A stretch of 64,000 bases of DNA from Alitta virens. Taxonomy: Eukaryota; Annelida; Polychaeta; Phyllodocida; Nereididae. Within the stretch, counting starts at the first letter, position 1. Every line of letters starts with the position of its first letter. The position numbers were made by a program, and so were the translations under genes. Below are positions 9,331-21,977 of the stretch, in pieces. The stretch lies in contig OW028573.1 of NCBI GenBank assembly GCA_932294295.1, forward strand, positions 2,056,001-2,120,000, written 5' to 3'. The notes beneath the pieces were generated by a model. It had not been told where the DNA came from. It saw only the letters and a list, made by a program, of their open reading frames with translations, and made no database searches.

Positions 9331-12300
9331 ACTGGCGGCACGAGCGGTTTCACTTGAATGACAAGCAGCCTTATCTGCAAGGGGTGAGCTCTACACTGCG
9401 CTCTGCTTGTTGGCGTCCAAAAAAAACGTTCCCGCCATCGCCAGGCTTGCCACGCGCCGCTGGCTGACACAGAGTGGGACTGTGTCTGCATACGATGTCC
9501 TGGAACGGCGTGCAAAAAACAAGGGCTGAATGAAAATGCTGGGCAAACAGTCGACCTCCAGGTTGCCTTGACTGGGTGGGTGGTGACCTTCGCCTCACTC
9601 TCTAGTTCTGGTGGGCATTCCGACTTCTTTGCAGACTGCAACGGTCAAATTACACCCCACCTCTTCTGGCAATTATATGGAGAGGTCGTTGGAAACATGA
9701 AAGACACGCAAACTGCTACATACTTTTGATTTTCAATGAATTTTTACCTCATCTTTTGGCCACGAAAAAACGGTGCAGACTTGTGTTTGCTTTTCATTTT
9801 TGCACAGTGTGCTGTGATGCCGGGAGACTTGAATGTCAAAGTTTAGTCCTTCATTCGTCACGAAATGATTTGAGGTGCAGATGTGCAATTATCTGCAAGC
9901 ATACGTGATACGGCACAAGGCTGAGTAGTTGTAAATAGAAGTCAAAGCCAATTGTCGCCAGCTTCAAAGCAGCCTTTGTTTGAGTGGCCAACATCTTGTG
10001 AGCACAATCGCCGTTTATGAAAGATTGAGGTCCAAGCAGATGCCAAAGAATGCAAATTGTTTCTTCACTTATCACAAGAGCACTCCTCGCCCAAATATCC
10101 TATATACTGCTATATATTTAAATGCTATTGACTGATGGGGGATTCTATAAACAATCCTCACATGAAATACTACATGCAAGGACCTCCAAACAGACCTCTA
10201 TTGTTTGCCGAACTTAGTTGTAAGAAAGTTTCGGAAGTAACAGGTGGTCTTGCCCCTAGAGAGGGATTTAAGACCGAATTGACCAGAAGTGGTTTTTCAA
10301 AATGAACTGACCTTACAAAGGGCGTGTGTCAAACGGAGCAAAGCATTTGCCAAAAATACTACTGCTTCAGTTGCAAATCTGTCCTTGCAAATGTTTAGAG
10401 TGTCGGTTCAGAGACCACCACTGTGTCATATATCTCCTGACAGTCGGAGAAATGTCACGAAAATGTTCCTTTGATTGTGCATGGTTACTGAATTCGAAAG
10501 AAAGGTTTTGATAATAAAGTATTAGTGACGCAGAAGAAATGGTTCTGACTACTGCATGAAAGTGTTCTGTGAAATCTTGGTTGATACTGATAGCTTGGTA
10601 TCATGCATATGTGGCCATTGTGCAGTAAGTTGGGAATTGCATGGAGTCATGGTAATTACAAACAAGGGTCTGAATTCATATTGCTTCCAACAGACTATCC
10701 CTTTCCAGACAAGTAAACACGAAATTCTGGAGGTGGCTTTCTCCTTCTTGTCTTCTTGACAGAAGGTACACAAAGGTTTAATTAAATGAAAATAAAAAGT
10801 CTCAAGTATTTCAAAATGAAGACTCCAGGTATTATTTGATCTTGGAACTGGATGGCTGTCTGTGAAGGCAAAAAGTCAGAGCAGATTTTAATGTGAATGA
10901 GTGAGAAGTTGTAGAGCGAGATGGAATTGATAAGAATCGTTTCATCTCGGAATGTAAAAATGTAACTGGAGTTTTGCCCGGGGCTATTTTTTTCTGACTG
11001 CCTCCCCTGAATGGAGGCTTAACTAATTGGATAATTGGGCCTCCACAGAGAACGGTAAGCTTTGTTTTCGTCCCCATGTCTGATAAATACTGTTGATGTG
11101 GAGGAGGTGTCCACTGGTCCATGTAATTGTCCGCAGGGACAACAACTGACCACAAGTCCAGCCATTGATGGCAGCCAATCAGGCCAAAGAGGAGTGAGTG
11201 TACACCCAATATCTTCCTGTGACATATGCTAGATTAGTTGCCATTTGCCTTTGAGCCATGAAACCACCCAGTCCAATGCAACATCAAAAAGCCTAGTTTA
11301 GCCTGAAAATGTTGGGCTGAAACTTCGACCATGAATTCACTAGTAACAGGGCCTTCCCCTCCTTCTCTAGTGACTCCATGCTTCGAGCAAAATGCTTGTA
11401 ATCTTTTCTAGTGCATATATATACATGTCTGGCAGTCATAAAGTGTTTTAGTATACCCTGTGTTAAGCCAATGGAATGGATCTATTTGGAAATTAGGACA
11501 GGTGGTTGTTTAATGAAGGGTAACACAATTGAGGGGTTTGAATTGGCCGTTTACAGCAGGTGGCCCGTAAGGAAAGGTTAGACTGTATTATGATATATTT
11601 ATAATATTTATATCATTCCATTTTTGCAATATGGTGGTTATTTTTCTCTGTATTTAACTTTCAGCTAATTTAATTCTATTGTATTTCACACTTGTAATGG
11701 TGCTGAAAAATCGAATTCAACTTGTGTTGCGATCTGTCAATAAAAACTCAATTTAATCATAAACATGGCTTGAGAGAATATTTTGTCACTCACACTCCAA
11801 GAACTAGAGGTGCATATTGAGTAGCATTCCAGGTGATAGGAGTGACTGGAATTACAGGAAACTGTTTAGTATTCCACTTGATATAAGATTACACAGCCAG
11901 TAATCAGCATTGCATGTGGGCCCAGGATGACAACGTGCCAACATTTCTTGAAGGGTGTTATGTATGTTGGCCTTGTATTTTGTGAGACGTTTAACAGAAT
12001 ATTGAAAATCTGACAGTTCCAATGTTTGTGGATGTCTTGTTTACCAGACGTGACGTTGTGGGTTCACCGAGGCAGAGTTGCCTTGTGAGGTGGTGGACCT
12101 ACCTACATTTTGTAGCTGCCAGCAAAGTAACATAGTTGCTGTTAACTTGGCAACATTCCTGTTTGGGTAAACACATTACACACTAAACTCTGTCACTTTC
12201 AATTTCCATTTTCCACAAATATAAGTCGGTCTGGTTACCAAATATTCAGTCACATGTTGCCATGCCAACGACTTCCTTCTTTTTATATTCTTAGGATGCC

Positions 12301-12811
12301 AAGCTCAAATATCCTCACCTCCCTAATAGACCCTAATAAGGAACTCTCAAAGGCAGACTGGCTTGTTTTGAAGTCTGGCGTGTGTCCATTGTGTTTCGAG
12401 GACAGCAGGATATACTACCTGAGTATAGAGTGCCTAGTAGCTGTCTACCCCATGTTATGCCACAATTTGCTTATTTCTTATATTGGCCAAGGTAGTCCAT
12501 CAACTAGTGAAGCCCTGGATTCACGTGACGTCCACTAGAGTTATTCTAGTTCTTTTTGCAAGTGTGCTGACAACGTCAACATTGTTTTGAATTCCAGGTC
12601 ACCCCATGTGAGAATGCTCTTTAGTTTAAAGCCAGTCATTTACTTAACACTTATTGTAACATTTTTGTTGTAATAAGTCAATAAAACGTCTTCAGTCTTG
12701 TGTCCTTAAATTGACTTAAAAATCACTCTTAGCATCATCAATCAACACTACATAGCGAAAAAACATGTCTTAGAGAGCTGCACTTTCCACATCACATATA
12801 TCATCTATTTA

Positions 12812-12852
12812 CCTATCTATCTATCTATCTATCTGTCTATGGATCTATGGAT
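12812..12852. repeat. (CTAT)n microsatellite
   Basis: TATCTATCTATCTATCTATC with a few variant units, then GGATCTATGGATC. Confidence 0.9.
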
Positions 12853-13289
12853 CTGGCTGCACTTGGATGCATGCAGTGTAATGTTTGCAATGTGTAGTTA
12901 TTCTATCCAGAATGGTTTGCACAACGGCGGTGTGGTGCATTGGTACATATTCTGCCAAACCACTTATTCTTACATATACAGTGTAGGTCTCGTCTTGATT
13001 ATTATCGTGTTAGTATTTAATTGTGGATCTGTGAATACCCCTTAGGCTGTTAGTGAAAATTAACGTAACATTTTTCAAATTTAGCGATACTGTAACTCTG
13101 CCTCAGGCAAGTTCTTGTCAATTACTCTTTACCCTGTGGGGCTTTGGTAGGTTAGCCTAAAGGGGTAGAAGGTGCTAATTACTGTACACCACAGATAAAC
13201 GTAGGTTATGAGCCCTTGTTACTGTTATTCATTAATGTCAACATGAATAGGTAAAGTCCGAGATATCTGTTAATCAACATCACGTATGC

Positions 13290-13357
13290 AGCTGAATGGT
13301 GAAGTGGTTAAAGTGTAACCAGCTTTTGTGGCAGTCCTGGGTTCGATTCCTACATAG
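13290..13357 (+). repeat. tRNA-like sequence (SINE head or tRNA pseudogene)
   Basis: TGGTGAAGTGGTTAA (A-box like, 13297 onward) and GGGTTCGATTCC (perfect B-box, 13339-13350) lie 43 bp apart, as in a tRNA gene. The T stem has one mismatch and the acceptor stem does not pair, so it is not a functional tRNA. Confidence 0.45.
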
Positions 13358-14157
13358 CCTCTTGTATATGCTGCACAATTTTCGAAAGCTATTAATGTTA
13401 TTGATTTATAGCTACTTTCCTTACTACTAGGTTATACAGTTAGTTTCATTAAAATTGGTTGACCATAGACAGCTGTAGCAGCCTATCCCTGGTTGAAACT
13501 GTAACTGGCTAAAGCCAGTCGCTTCTGTCTACTCCTAGCTTATAGTCGGCTTACACATCATAAATATGTACTTATAGATCTGCCTTTGAGTAGCCAGCTA
13601 TAGCCAGACAGTTCTGTTTAGTGGCAGGTAGCATCGCATAGCAGAAGTTGTCTAGCTTTGTCTAGGTTCAATCTGACAGGACGTTTTTAATGAAACTAAC
13701 ACGCAACCCACTGCTGCTGCACGTTAAGTCAGACATGTTGGATATATATACAAAATGTATTTCTGTACACATGTATAAAATGGTGTGGATATCCTCGTCT
13801 TTTCTGTCTTATTTGCATTATCAAACCTCACCAATGGCAAGAACCTGTCTGACCTGCCATGGATCCAATGTAATCATTAAGATCGACTGGACAGTTCAGT
13901 TGCCAAGTTGACAGTTACTGAGTCCCTTAAAGTGGCACGGTAAAGTCTTTAGGCTGAAATTCCTTTTCAATGTTACAAAAGAAACCGTTATAGTTAACAG
14001 CAGACTGGATCTCGTGTCACGTGAGAGGAAGAGCGGCATGACGAGACTTGAGTTGAATGAAAGGGGGAGGGGGGGGGGGGGTATGCAGTTAGCTCCTTCA
14101 GCATATGGTGACCGGGTGAATCTCTGCAGGGGCCTTTTCTGCCTCTCCTCTCTATTT

Positions 14158-14439
14158 CTACTTGTTACCAAAGATTGGAAACTGCATTGACACAACCCAG
14201 CGATCCTCCGATATGTGTTTGAGGGGCACTCGACCATATGATATTGTGATACAACATCCCCTGGCTCCCTTGGCTGTAATTACACCTTGGGCTAAATTTC
14301 CATAATGCTCATAAAACTCAGATACTTCTCCATTTCTATATTCCATTTCAAGTCTCTCATATGCCACTGTCAATTCTTCTATCCACCTGTAAGACACATT
14401 TTTTGATTTATGGTCTATCACAACACTGAGGTGTCCCAC
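14158..14439 (-). other. Coding-like fragment, unidentified protein (possible exon or pseudogene)
   Basis: A 93-codon open frame with the amino-acid make-up of real protein, e.g. SYRWIEELTVAYERLEMEY, followed by Gly, Cys and charged residues. A CTTACAG|GTGG acceptor-like site lies at 14387-14388. In-frame stops bound it on both sides (TAA just upstream of the opening codons, TAG after FGNK). I cannot assign a family. It may be an exon of an unknown gene, or a fragment of a transposon or processed gene. Confidence 0.3.
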
Positions 14440-15169
14440 AAGACACCTTGTTGATTAAGAAAATAACATCAAATTTATCTTGCTCTTGCATTAATGCCTG
14501 TAAAAAACCAGTTTTATGAAATTACCACGAATTTGATACTCGCTTGACAATGGTGTACACTTTTAATAGGCTGAAGTGATTATTATTTTTTGCATCGTTC
14601 TGTATATGATGTTACAAAAAAGGAGATTATTGAAAATGATGTAAGGTGATCATGGAGTGTTCTGCATTGTATCATTGTAAATATGCGTGCGCAAGAGAGA
14701 TAGCAACAGACATCTGTGTCAACAAGGCCATCCTGTGAGACGACTGGAGCACCCTCAATGTTGGAGGACTTTCCCTGCTATCTGCAGTTGGTGATAAGTC
14801 AAGTGTCCACTGTCGCGTGCCACGCTGGTCACTTTTCGTTATATCTTGTGTCATCTTGTGTAACCATCAATCTCAGCACTTCACTGCTCCGCATTCTTGT
14901 GACATGGCCTGGAACAGTTTTAGCAAAACAATTGTGGAGATATGAGACCCAAGACTCGCCAGGTGAAGGCAGTGTAGTTGGGATGATGCGAGTCATTCTG
15001 ATGCCATCCTATTGCAGTTCTAAGCGTTTATTTTTGGTATTTATTAACTGAAGGGTTTTCCACACACCCCAATGGTACCCAAAAGCGCAACCCAGGGGAA
15101 ATGGGACCCAAGAAAACGGTAGGGGGAGACAGGTGCAAGTCTTGAAGGGGTAAAGATGCTGGTAAGAAA

Positions 15170-15183
15170 CCACTAGAGGGCGG
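15170..15183 (+). promoter_or_regulatory. CTCF-type motif, 14/14 consensus match
   Basis: CCACTAGAGGGCGG fits CCASYAGRKGGCRS at every position. By simple base counting such a match is expected about 0.03 times in 64 kb on both strands. Occupancy is unknown. Confidence 0.5.
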
Positions 15184-15270
15184 GGGTAGCCGAGTGTGTC
15201 GTGAACGTGGCAGGGAGCGTCTCAGTCTGTCATTGGTCCGCTGCACACGCTCAGCCTGCGCTCTGCTTGG

Positions 15271-15474
15271 GTGAGGCTCGTGCTACACTCCCAAGGCGCC
15301 ATGTCTGCCAAAAAAAAGGTCCCCTTTTTATCTGAAAGCAATATTCCAAACAGAATCGCAAATTGGAACAGGATCCCGGCAGATGTTCGCTACTATTTGA
15401 ACAAGCAAACCACAATATTACCATCTCCATCATTCAAAAATCTGTTACCAGCTAACATGTACAATACATTCTGA
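15271..15474 (+). pseudogene. Possible C-terminal fragment of a non-LTR reverse transcriptase
   Basis: The frame ends NRIANWNRIPADVRYYLN...SPSFKNLLPANMYNTF-stop, reminiscent of the WN.LP.....S...FK..L terminus of LINE proteins. The upstream part is not recognisable, and no clear 3' tail was seen. An ordinary random frame is possible. Confidence 0.35.
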
Positions 15475-18400
15475 TTTGTTTACAACCAAAACATGTGACA
15501 GAACTTGGAGATGTCATTATGCCTCAGTTCATAGAACTCTACTGAATTTTAAACTTGAGTCGATTTTGAGTGGAAAATTGTTTGATAGGGCATGATAATG
15601 CACGTGGCTGGAGGGGATGGTTTCCCATGTCTGCTTTTAGTTCTTTTTTCCTTGACAGTTGTTTTGTACTCCAGCAGAATTGCCAAGCACCAAGAGTTGT
15701 TTTCAAGTTTTTCTCTTTTCCTGTGCAAATACTCGTGTTATTCACTTTATCGAGTCGCGGCAGTTGTTGTTGACTCGCGATAATTTTGCCAAGGGCCACA
15801 TTCGCCTCACCTGAAGAAGGCGATTCATAATTTATCAGGTTTTATTGTGGTCTCATTGTGAGCCATGGCACTTGAGGAGCGCTCGGTGGCTTTGAGAAAT
15901 GTCTTCAAAATCAAATGGGAGCTTAAAATGTAAAGGGAATCTGATTAAGTCAGTCAGGCCGTTAGAAATGTAAAGCCAAAAGAAGTTGGTGACAGATGAA
16001 AGAGAAAAGGAAAAGAATAGAGAAGAAATGAGAATAAGTCCACCAGGCGTAAGCGAGTGCTAATGCTTGAATGAAGAGTGACTTCCACAAGAACCCCATG
16101 TCTTTGATGTAATGCATCTTCCCTAACGGCGATTTCTTGGACAACCAAGGCTCCTCTGTTGCTCACTTTTTAAGCCAATCTACCTCCTGGAGCAAGTCAC
16201 TTGCCTCAATGGCCTTCCTCTAAACTCTTGGAATGCCAAAGAAATGGTTATTATGCATAGAAATGACATAATTGCTATAGGGTATGAGAAGTTAGGAAAT
16301 TGTGTGTCATACAGTTGGCCAGACATTATCGAGCTAATTTTTGTGGACATATTAATTGTACCAAACTGTGACATGGCTTGCTTGTCATTCCCATAAGCCG
16401 ATTAGTGGCTGTGTAGAGGTCAGGGGAGACCTCAATGCCCAGACGATCGGGTTACTTTGCAGAATGTTCAATGCTTTGTCAGGATCTAGCGAGGTCCACT
16501 ACATTTGATAATTCTTGAAAGTTGATAGGATAACCAGTGGCCTGTTGACCATTGGTCAGTCTGCCCCTGGTTCCCGAATTAATGCGGCCTCACGACACCG
16601 ATGACCTTGGTCCTGGTGGGCTCCTGAAGGTCGTGACCTTGTCCATCAGACACTGCAAAGGGCACGGATCGAAATGCCCTCTTCCGAAGGGCCTCATTTA
16701 TACAGAATACACAAAACAATGTGTTCTGTTCATGTTTGATTAGCACCATTCTGAACCTTTCAAATCAATTGAAACATTCGGGACAATAGCTATGCATTAA
16801 GTGTCTCCAATCACTGCACTCTACTTGGGCCTATTATAGAGGAGAGTGTCTGTCCTTTAGCTACTGGTGTATGTCGTATAATTCACTGGATGTCTTGTGG
16901 TGATAATGGGACAATTTCTGGCCGAACTATACACAGGAGTCGTGTGCAGTGGAGACAGTCCAGGGCAGTCAATCACTCATACATTTCGCTGTAACAACTG
17001 CAGTAGAACAGCTGTGCGAATTAGCAGCGTTTATGTGACAATCGAAGCCAGCAACTTAGGCATTTTGGACATTCATACACTTCACGTTTGCTTAAAACTG
17101 ATGACAACCTGGTTTTAACATTGGCTCCATAAGCATTGGAGCATGGCAGGACAGCATGTGAAATGTAGCATGTAGACACGTGTGTCTCCGCAAATAGAAG
17201 TTGCCTGGGAGTAGAAGGCTTTTCGGTTGGTTCCAGTGCTGCTCACACAAATTGGCTTCATGCTGTGGCGAGCTCTGCATATTTTTCTAGCCCCGGGTTG
17301 TGTTTTCTCACTGTCACCTTTGCCTTTCCGTATTTGGCTAGTCTTTGATTTTCTGTCACCTCCACACGACTGGGGGGCGGCCCCTCCCTCCTTCTCCAGC
17401 CCACTGTCTGGACCTCAAAGAACAAACAAAGCGGTTTCTTTAATTGAAGAGACTCTCTGCATATCAAAATATAATTAAACATGTCCTAGAGGCACATGGA
17501 TGGAAGTGCAAGACAAATGAATGAGGAGTGATCACCTCTCGGTGGGGGGTGACATACGCGTGTTATTAACAAACAAAGCTAAGGCAGCCTCCTTTTTATT
17601 CCTTTATTCATTGCTATTCCTTCATTCAATAGAGGATTCTAACCTATGTAAACTCTGTATTTCTTACTAGAGTGTCCCCAGCTGCCGCCGAAGATCATAC
17701 ATTGCGGATAAGCAACATCTGCGACTGCTAATTAATTCAATACTTTGCTTAAGTCGAGGACATGTAGCCACTTCTGGTGCCTTCCTGCACCTCACCTGAC
17801 ATTAGTTTGCAAGTCTGCAGCATGAAGTGGCTTAAGGTTTTAGTTAAACAAATTTTAGCTGATTTCAGGAGATAGCTGATCTTTTGAAGTTTCGCATTGT
17901 CCATTCTGAACATTAGGTCGTTCATATTGCGGCCGTGTTAGATAGCTCTTTGACAGACGATAACAATGGCAGACGAGCAGACGATTTTCGTCACTCGGAG
18001 TGTTTTGGCGCGCGCGGGACGCGGTAATTGGGCGGATCGGAGCGTTGGACGGACGTGGAGAACATGAACAAACGGAAGATGAAAGTGTTTCGACTCGGCA
18101 GCTCAGACACTGATCAACATCGGCTTTCTGTTTGTTGTGTGGATTTTGATAAGTTGCCCATCACAATGGCTGATCAAACAAGGCGAGTGTGGCCGGGACA
18201 TGGTCTGATTCATCTCCCTTGATCCAAATATGAACTCACAAACAGCGGCCTCACTGGTGCAGTCGCCTTCAAAGACAGAGAGACGTGTGGTCCGTCTTCA
18301 AAGCTATCGTCTCTCCCCAGTATCCACAAACTGATTGTGTCCTTTTAAGGACAAATAGAACCTTCAGTTGTAGACCAAAGTGCTTACTCTGTTTATAGAT

Positions 18401-20047
18401 GCACTAAAGTTTTCAATTACAGGTAGTTTGTTCATGGCTCGCTTGTCCCATCACGGGTGCCGAACATAGCAACATGTTGGAGCCCCTTCAATTGTGAATG
18501 TATTTTGTAGATTGTGCTATAATTTAGGGAATGTTTTGGTGACCTACCAGACAGATACAAGCATAACTGTCGTTAGGGTACAGGTGAGAACAACTGGTAT
18601 TTTTCATGCCTCAACAATGTGTTTATTTTTTTACTGTATCATAATGTTTTTAATTCAGCCAAATTCCTCAATATATACCTCATTTTACGTCAGAATAATA
18701 TCCTAAACTGTTTTATGTGTAATTAACTGCAATTTTGCAAATGTCAGGGGTAAAAATAATATCAGGATGTTGAAAAGAAAACCGTGTGCATAGTGCCTAT
18801 GGCCCTTTAACATTTCGGCACCACTTGGCCTATTTTACAATATTGTTGTGTTTGAGTATGTAATATTATTTAATATTACTTGTTGTATAATATAATATAA
18901 AAGTGCATGTCATTCCAAGATGTGGATTTATGATTACTGTTTTTTCGTCTAGGGGTTTAAATTTGAGGACAGAATGAGTATTTTATTCATACATGACTAT
19001 TACTTTGTCAAAGTGATTGATGAATGAATTACCATTATTTTGCTGCTTCACCCAGTTGGAACAGAAGCAGGGCATAGTATTATATTTGTCCATCTTGTAA
19101 GAACATACATTGCATCTGCATTACACCCCCACCCCACTCCACTTTCCGTCAGATGTCGCCACGATGTCCTTGAAGACGTTGTGTTCAACCTCTGAAAATT
19201 CTTGAACCAAAAAATTGCCATAGGACTGAGCACTTGTACAATTAAGGACTTCTAACTGCTACTGCTGCTTCTAGTTAAACATGACTCAATATGAGTCATA
19301 GCATCATTTAATTGCTTCGAAATGTCCAAGATAGAAATCAGGCTTTCGTGGAGTTAAAGCTCTATATTGAACGGTGACTACTTTCTAAACATTTGTGTTA
19401 ACATTTAGGGAACAGAAAGTGACAATGACTACGTGCGGATGAATACATCGCTGCCTCGTTATGGAGAGGCGTAAATCACAGTGACGTCTGATGAAATCAC
19501 TGCGCCATTTAGCTATTGTGTTTCATTGTGTGGATTGTTTAAGTGGTGTGCAGGGGGGTGGCCTGGTCAGAGGCGATGTTTACTGGGCCACCCATAAAGT
19601 GTCAAAATGGAGAGCGCCTCTGTCTTCTGCGAATTGATGTGAAGTCGTCGGTCGTGAGATGAATCGAAAGAGGGCACCTCAATCAACAACGCCATCTTGT
19701 GAGCGGTCATTACACCACTGTCTTCATGAGAGAGGGCGCTGCCTATCTGTTGACTCCTCTTCTTTACATGACACCAAAAGACCTGGTGTCAAGCTTACAG
19801 TCAATGGGACCACCTAGACCGTCCACCGTCTGTTCTTTCCACCGAACAGCCAGCAACCAATTTAGGCAAGTCTTATACCACTGCAAGACGCGAACATCCA
19901 TGAGCACGCAGGAAACGTATGAAGTGGAGTCACTCTCACGAGAGACGCTCGTTTTTGCCCTCAGTTTCAATCGTCTAATTAAATTAGATTGCAGTAATCA
20001 AGCATAATGGTGTGCCTTCATTGCGCACTAATGAGTAGCTACTGTTG

Positions 20048-20882
20048 ACTCCTGTCATATATGGCAGACGGGCGAGCGGAAGGGGTGGGTAGAACCAACA
20101 GCCCTGCCATCTGTCCCACCCTCCAAGACTGAAGCAATTCACCCTCCTGCCCTCCCTCCTCTGTTACGCTTTGGATGGGGCTCAGAAAGATGGGCGGTCA
20201 ATTCTCTAGCCCTTCCTCTTTTCCTCTCTGCTGGAGGCCAAAAACAAAAGCTATAGGCCCTTGAGGAGAGGTCCAGTACGTGCCTGGACAATGGCTATTT
20301 GCGGCGACCAGTGTGTCGCAAGGATCCCACTACCACGGTCCTCCACTCAGCTGACTGGCCTCATTGTCTCAGCATGAGAGTCTCACCTTTGACCCGGGGT
20401 CACATGAGGCATGGCTGTGGGATCTTCACAATATTCCTCTAATATGGCATACAAATTGCGCTTTGATGTGTGCTTGTCTGAGGTATGGAGTGACAGCGGG
20501 GAGGTGTGAGGATCAAGGCGGTCGGGGCTCATCATTACAAGACCTTGTGACCCCGAGGCCAAACGCCACCTCACCTGTTTAATGGCAGGAGAGTTCCCAG
20601 CAGCTGAGACAAAACCTTCAAAGACCTCTTGGTCAGTCTAACATTACTCACGGTCAGGCGACACCAAATAGATTAACAAGTCTTGGACAAATATTTGTTG
20701 GGCTATTGGTGGGCTATGAGGACCTGTGAGATTTTGCTCAGCAGGAGATGGCATGTGCTGTGGATGGGATCACCCAACGGACACATATTTAGTGTAGTGT
20801 ACCTCTAGAATGACTGACACCCTATAGTAATTTTACTAACATGTTAGTTAGCTCTACCTAATAACTCCTGTCATATATGGCA
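20048..20882 (+). repeat. Pair of identical 19-bp direct repeats, 816 bp apart
   Basis: ACTCCTGTCATATATGGCA occurs exactly at 20048-20066 and 20864-20882. Flanks are not otherwise alike. The motif contains the palindrome CATATATG. Confidence 0.7.
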
Positions 20883-21210
20883 TCTATCTAATCTGCCTTA
20901 ATTAATACCATGCTAAGTGACATGTTTTTAACAAATAAATTGGTCATTATGACTTTTAACATACATTACATTGACTAAGGCTGAATAAGTTGCTAGATAT
21001 AGCTGACTACCTTGTTAGTCAAATTGGTGCAAGGTCGTCGTTTTGGGCTTCGTAAAAATGTCTAAAGTTATGGAAAACTATGTTTGCTCTGTCTTTGTAT
21101 TGTTCTGTCAGAAACACCTTTCATCCTACAGGCAGCATTTGTAATGTTCATGCAGCATGTTTGGCTGTCTTATGCTCTGTGAAAAATAAATAGCGTCTGA
21201 GTCTGAGTCT

Positions 21211-21585
21211 GGTGGAATTGATATGTAAACTTCCATTCACTTGTAAAGTGAAAATGGCACTTGATGAGTCATTGGTGATACATGGACCTATGTTTTGTGT
21301 TGCAGTTTAAGCTCCCTTGATGACTCATACTGGCATTCATGGCAGGATCCTGCATTCACTGAACCTGTCACTTACGACAAGGAATATACCACTTACCCTC
21401 TAGTAATAAAAAAAACTCAGGTATAAGTGATTGACCTTCCAATGGCTCCAAGATGAGCCATATCTACCTCACAAGTCATCATGGGATAGGACAGTCTGAA
21501 CAGCTATAATAGAACATATAGGAGTGTGACTCATCAAAGCTGTTTTTAGCGGTAGAAGACATGACAAGTTTACATCAATTCTACT
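21211..21585. mobile_element. Possible MITE with ~20-bp diverged terminal inverted repeats
   Basis: GGAATTGATATGTAAACTT near 21213 is mirrored by AAGTTTACATCAATTCTA near 21568-21584. Inside each end, TGATGAGTCA (21262 area) is mirrored by TGACTCATCA (21528 area). It directly follows a (GAGTCT)n tail. The arms are imperfect, so this could be an older insertion or nested repeats. Confidence 0.4.
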
Positions 21586-21835
21586 AACTGTTGTGAGAAG
21601 TTTTGATTGTCAAACAGCTTTTAGAATCGTCAGCATCAACTTACCATTGCAAACTGCCCACCCTCTTGTGATAATTACTGATGCCACCACAAACACAAAT
21701 AGTCTCATGTCCCAACTAATTATGGGTTCAAATCGTTTACAGGGAAGTTTAGGAGGAATACCACGGGTTTGTGCATTGTGAAAGTTTGCCACTCTTTGCT
21801 CTCAAATATGTTATTGTAGCAAGCAGGTCCTCTTT

Positions 21836-21977
21836 ACATGGCCAAATGTTCCACGTGCGTTTTCCATGAGCTGCATAAACGCATGGAAAACGCATGGTTT
21901 TGGCCTCATTATAATCAGGCGAAAACCATGCGTTTTCCATGCATTTATCCAAACGCATGTGGGACAATTGGCCATGT
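21836..21977. mobile_element. Palindromic MITE-like element (hairpin)
   Basis: Left arm ACATGGCCAAATGTTCCAC... through GCATGGAAAACGCATGGTTTT mirrors the right arm, which ends in ...GGACAATTGGCCATGT, around a short loop near 21908. Each arm is about 60-65 bp with one internal gap and a few mismatches. It has no coding capacity. A clear target-site duplication was not found. Confidence 0.75.

Noticed and set aside
17940..18222. Possible short coding start MADEQTIFVTRSV... in a GC-rich patch
   Set aside because: It runs into a stop after about 30 codons with no good donor, and no homology is recognised.
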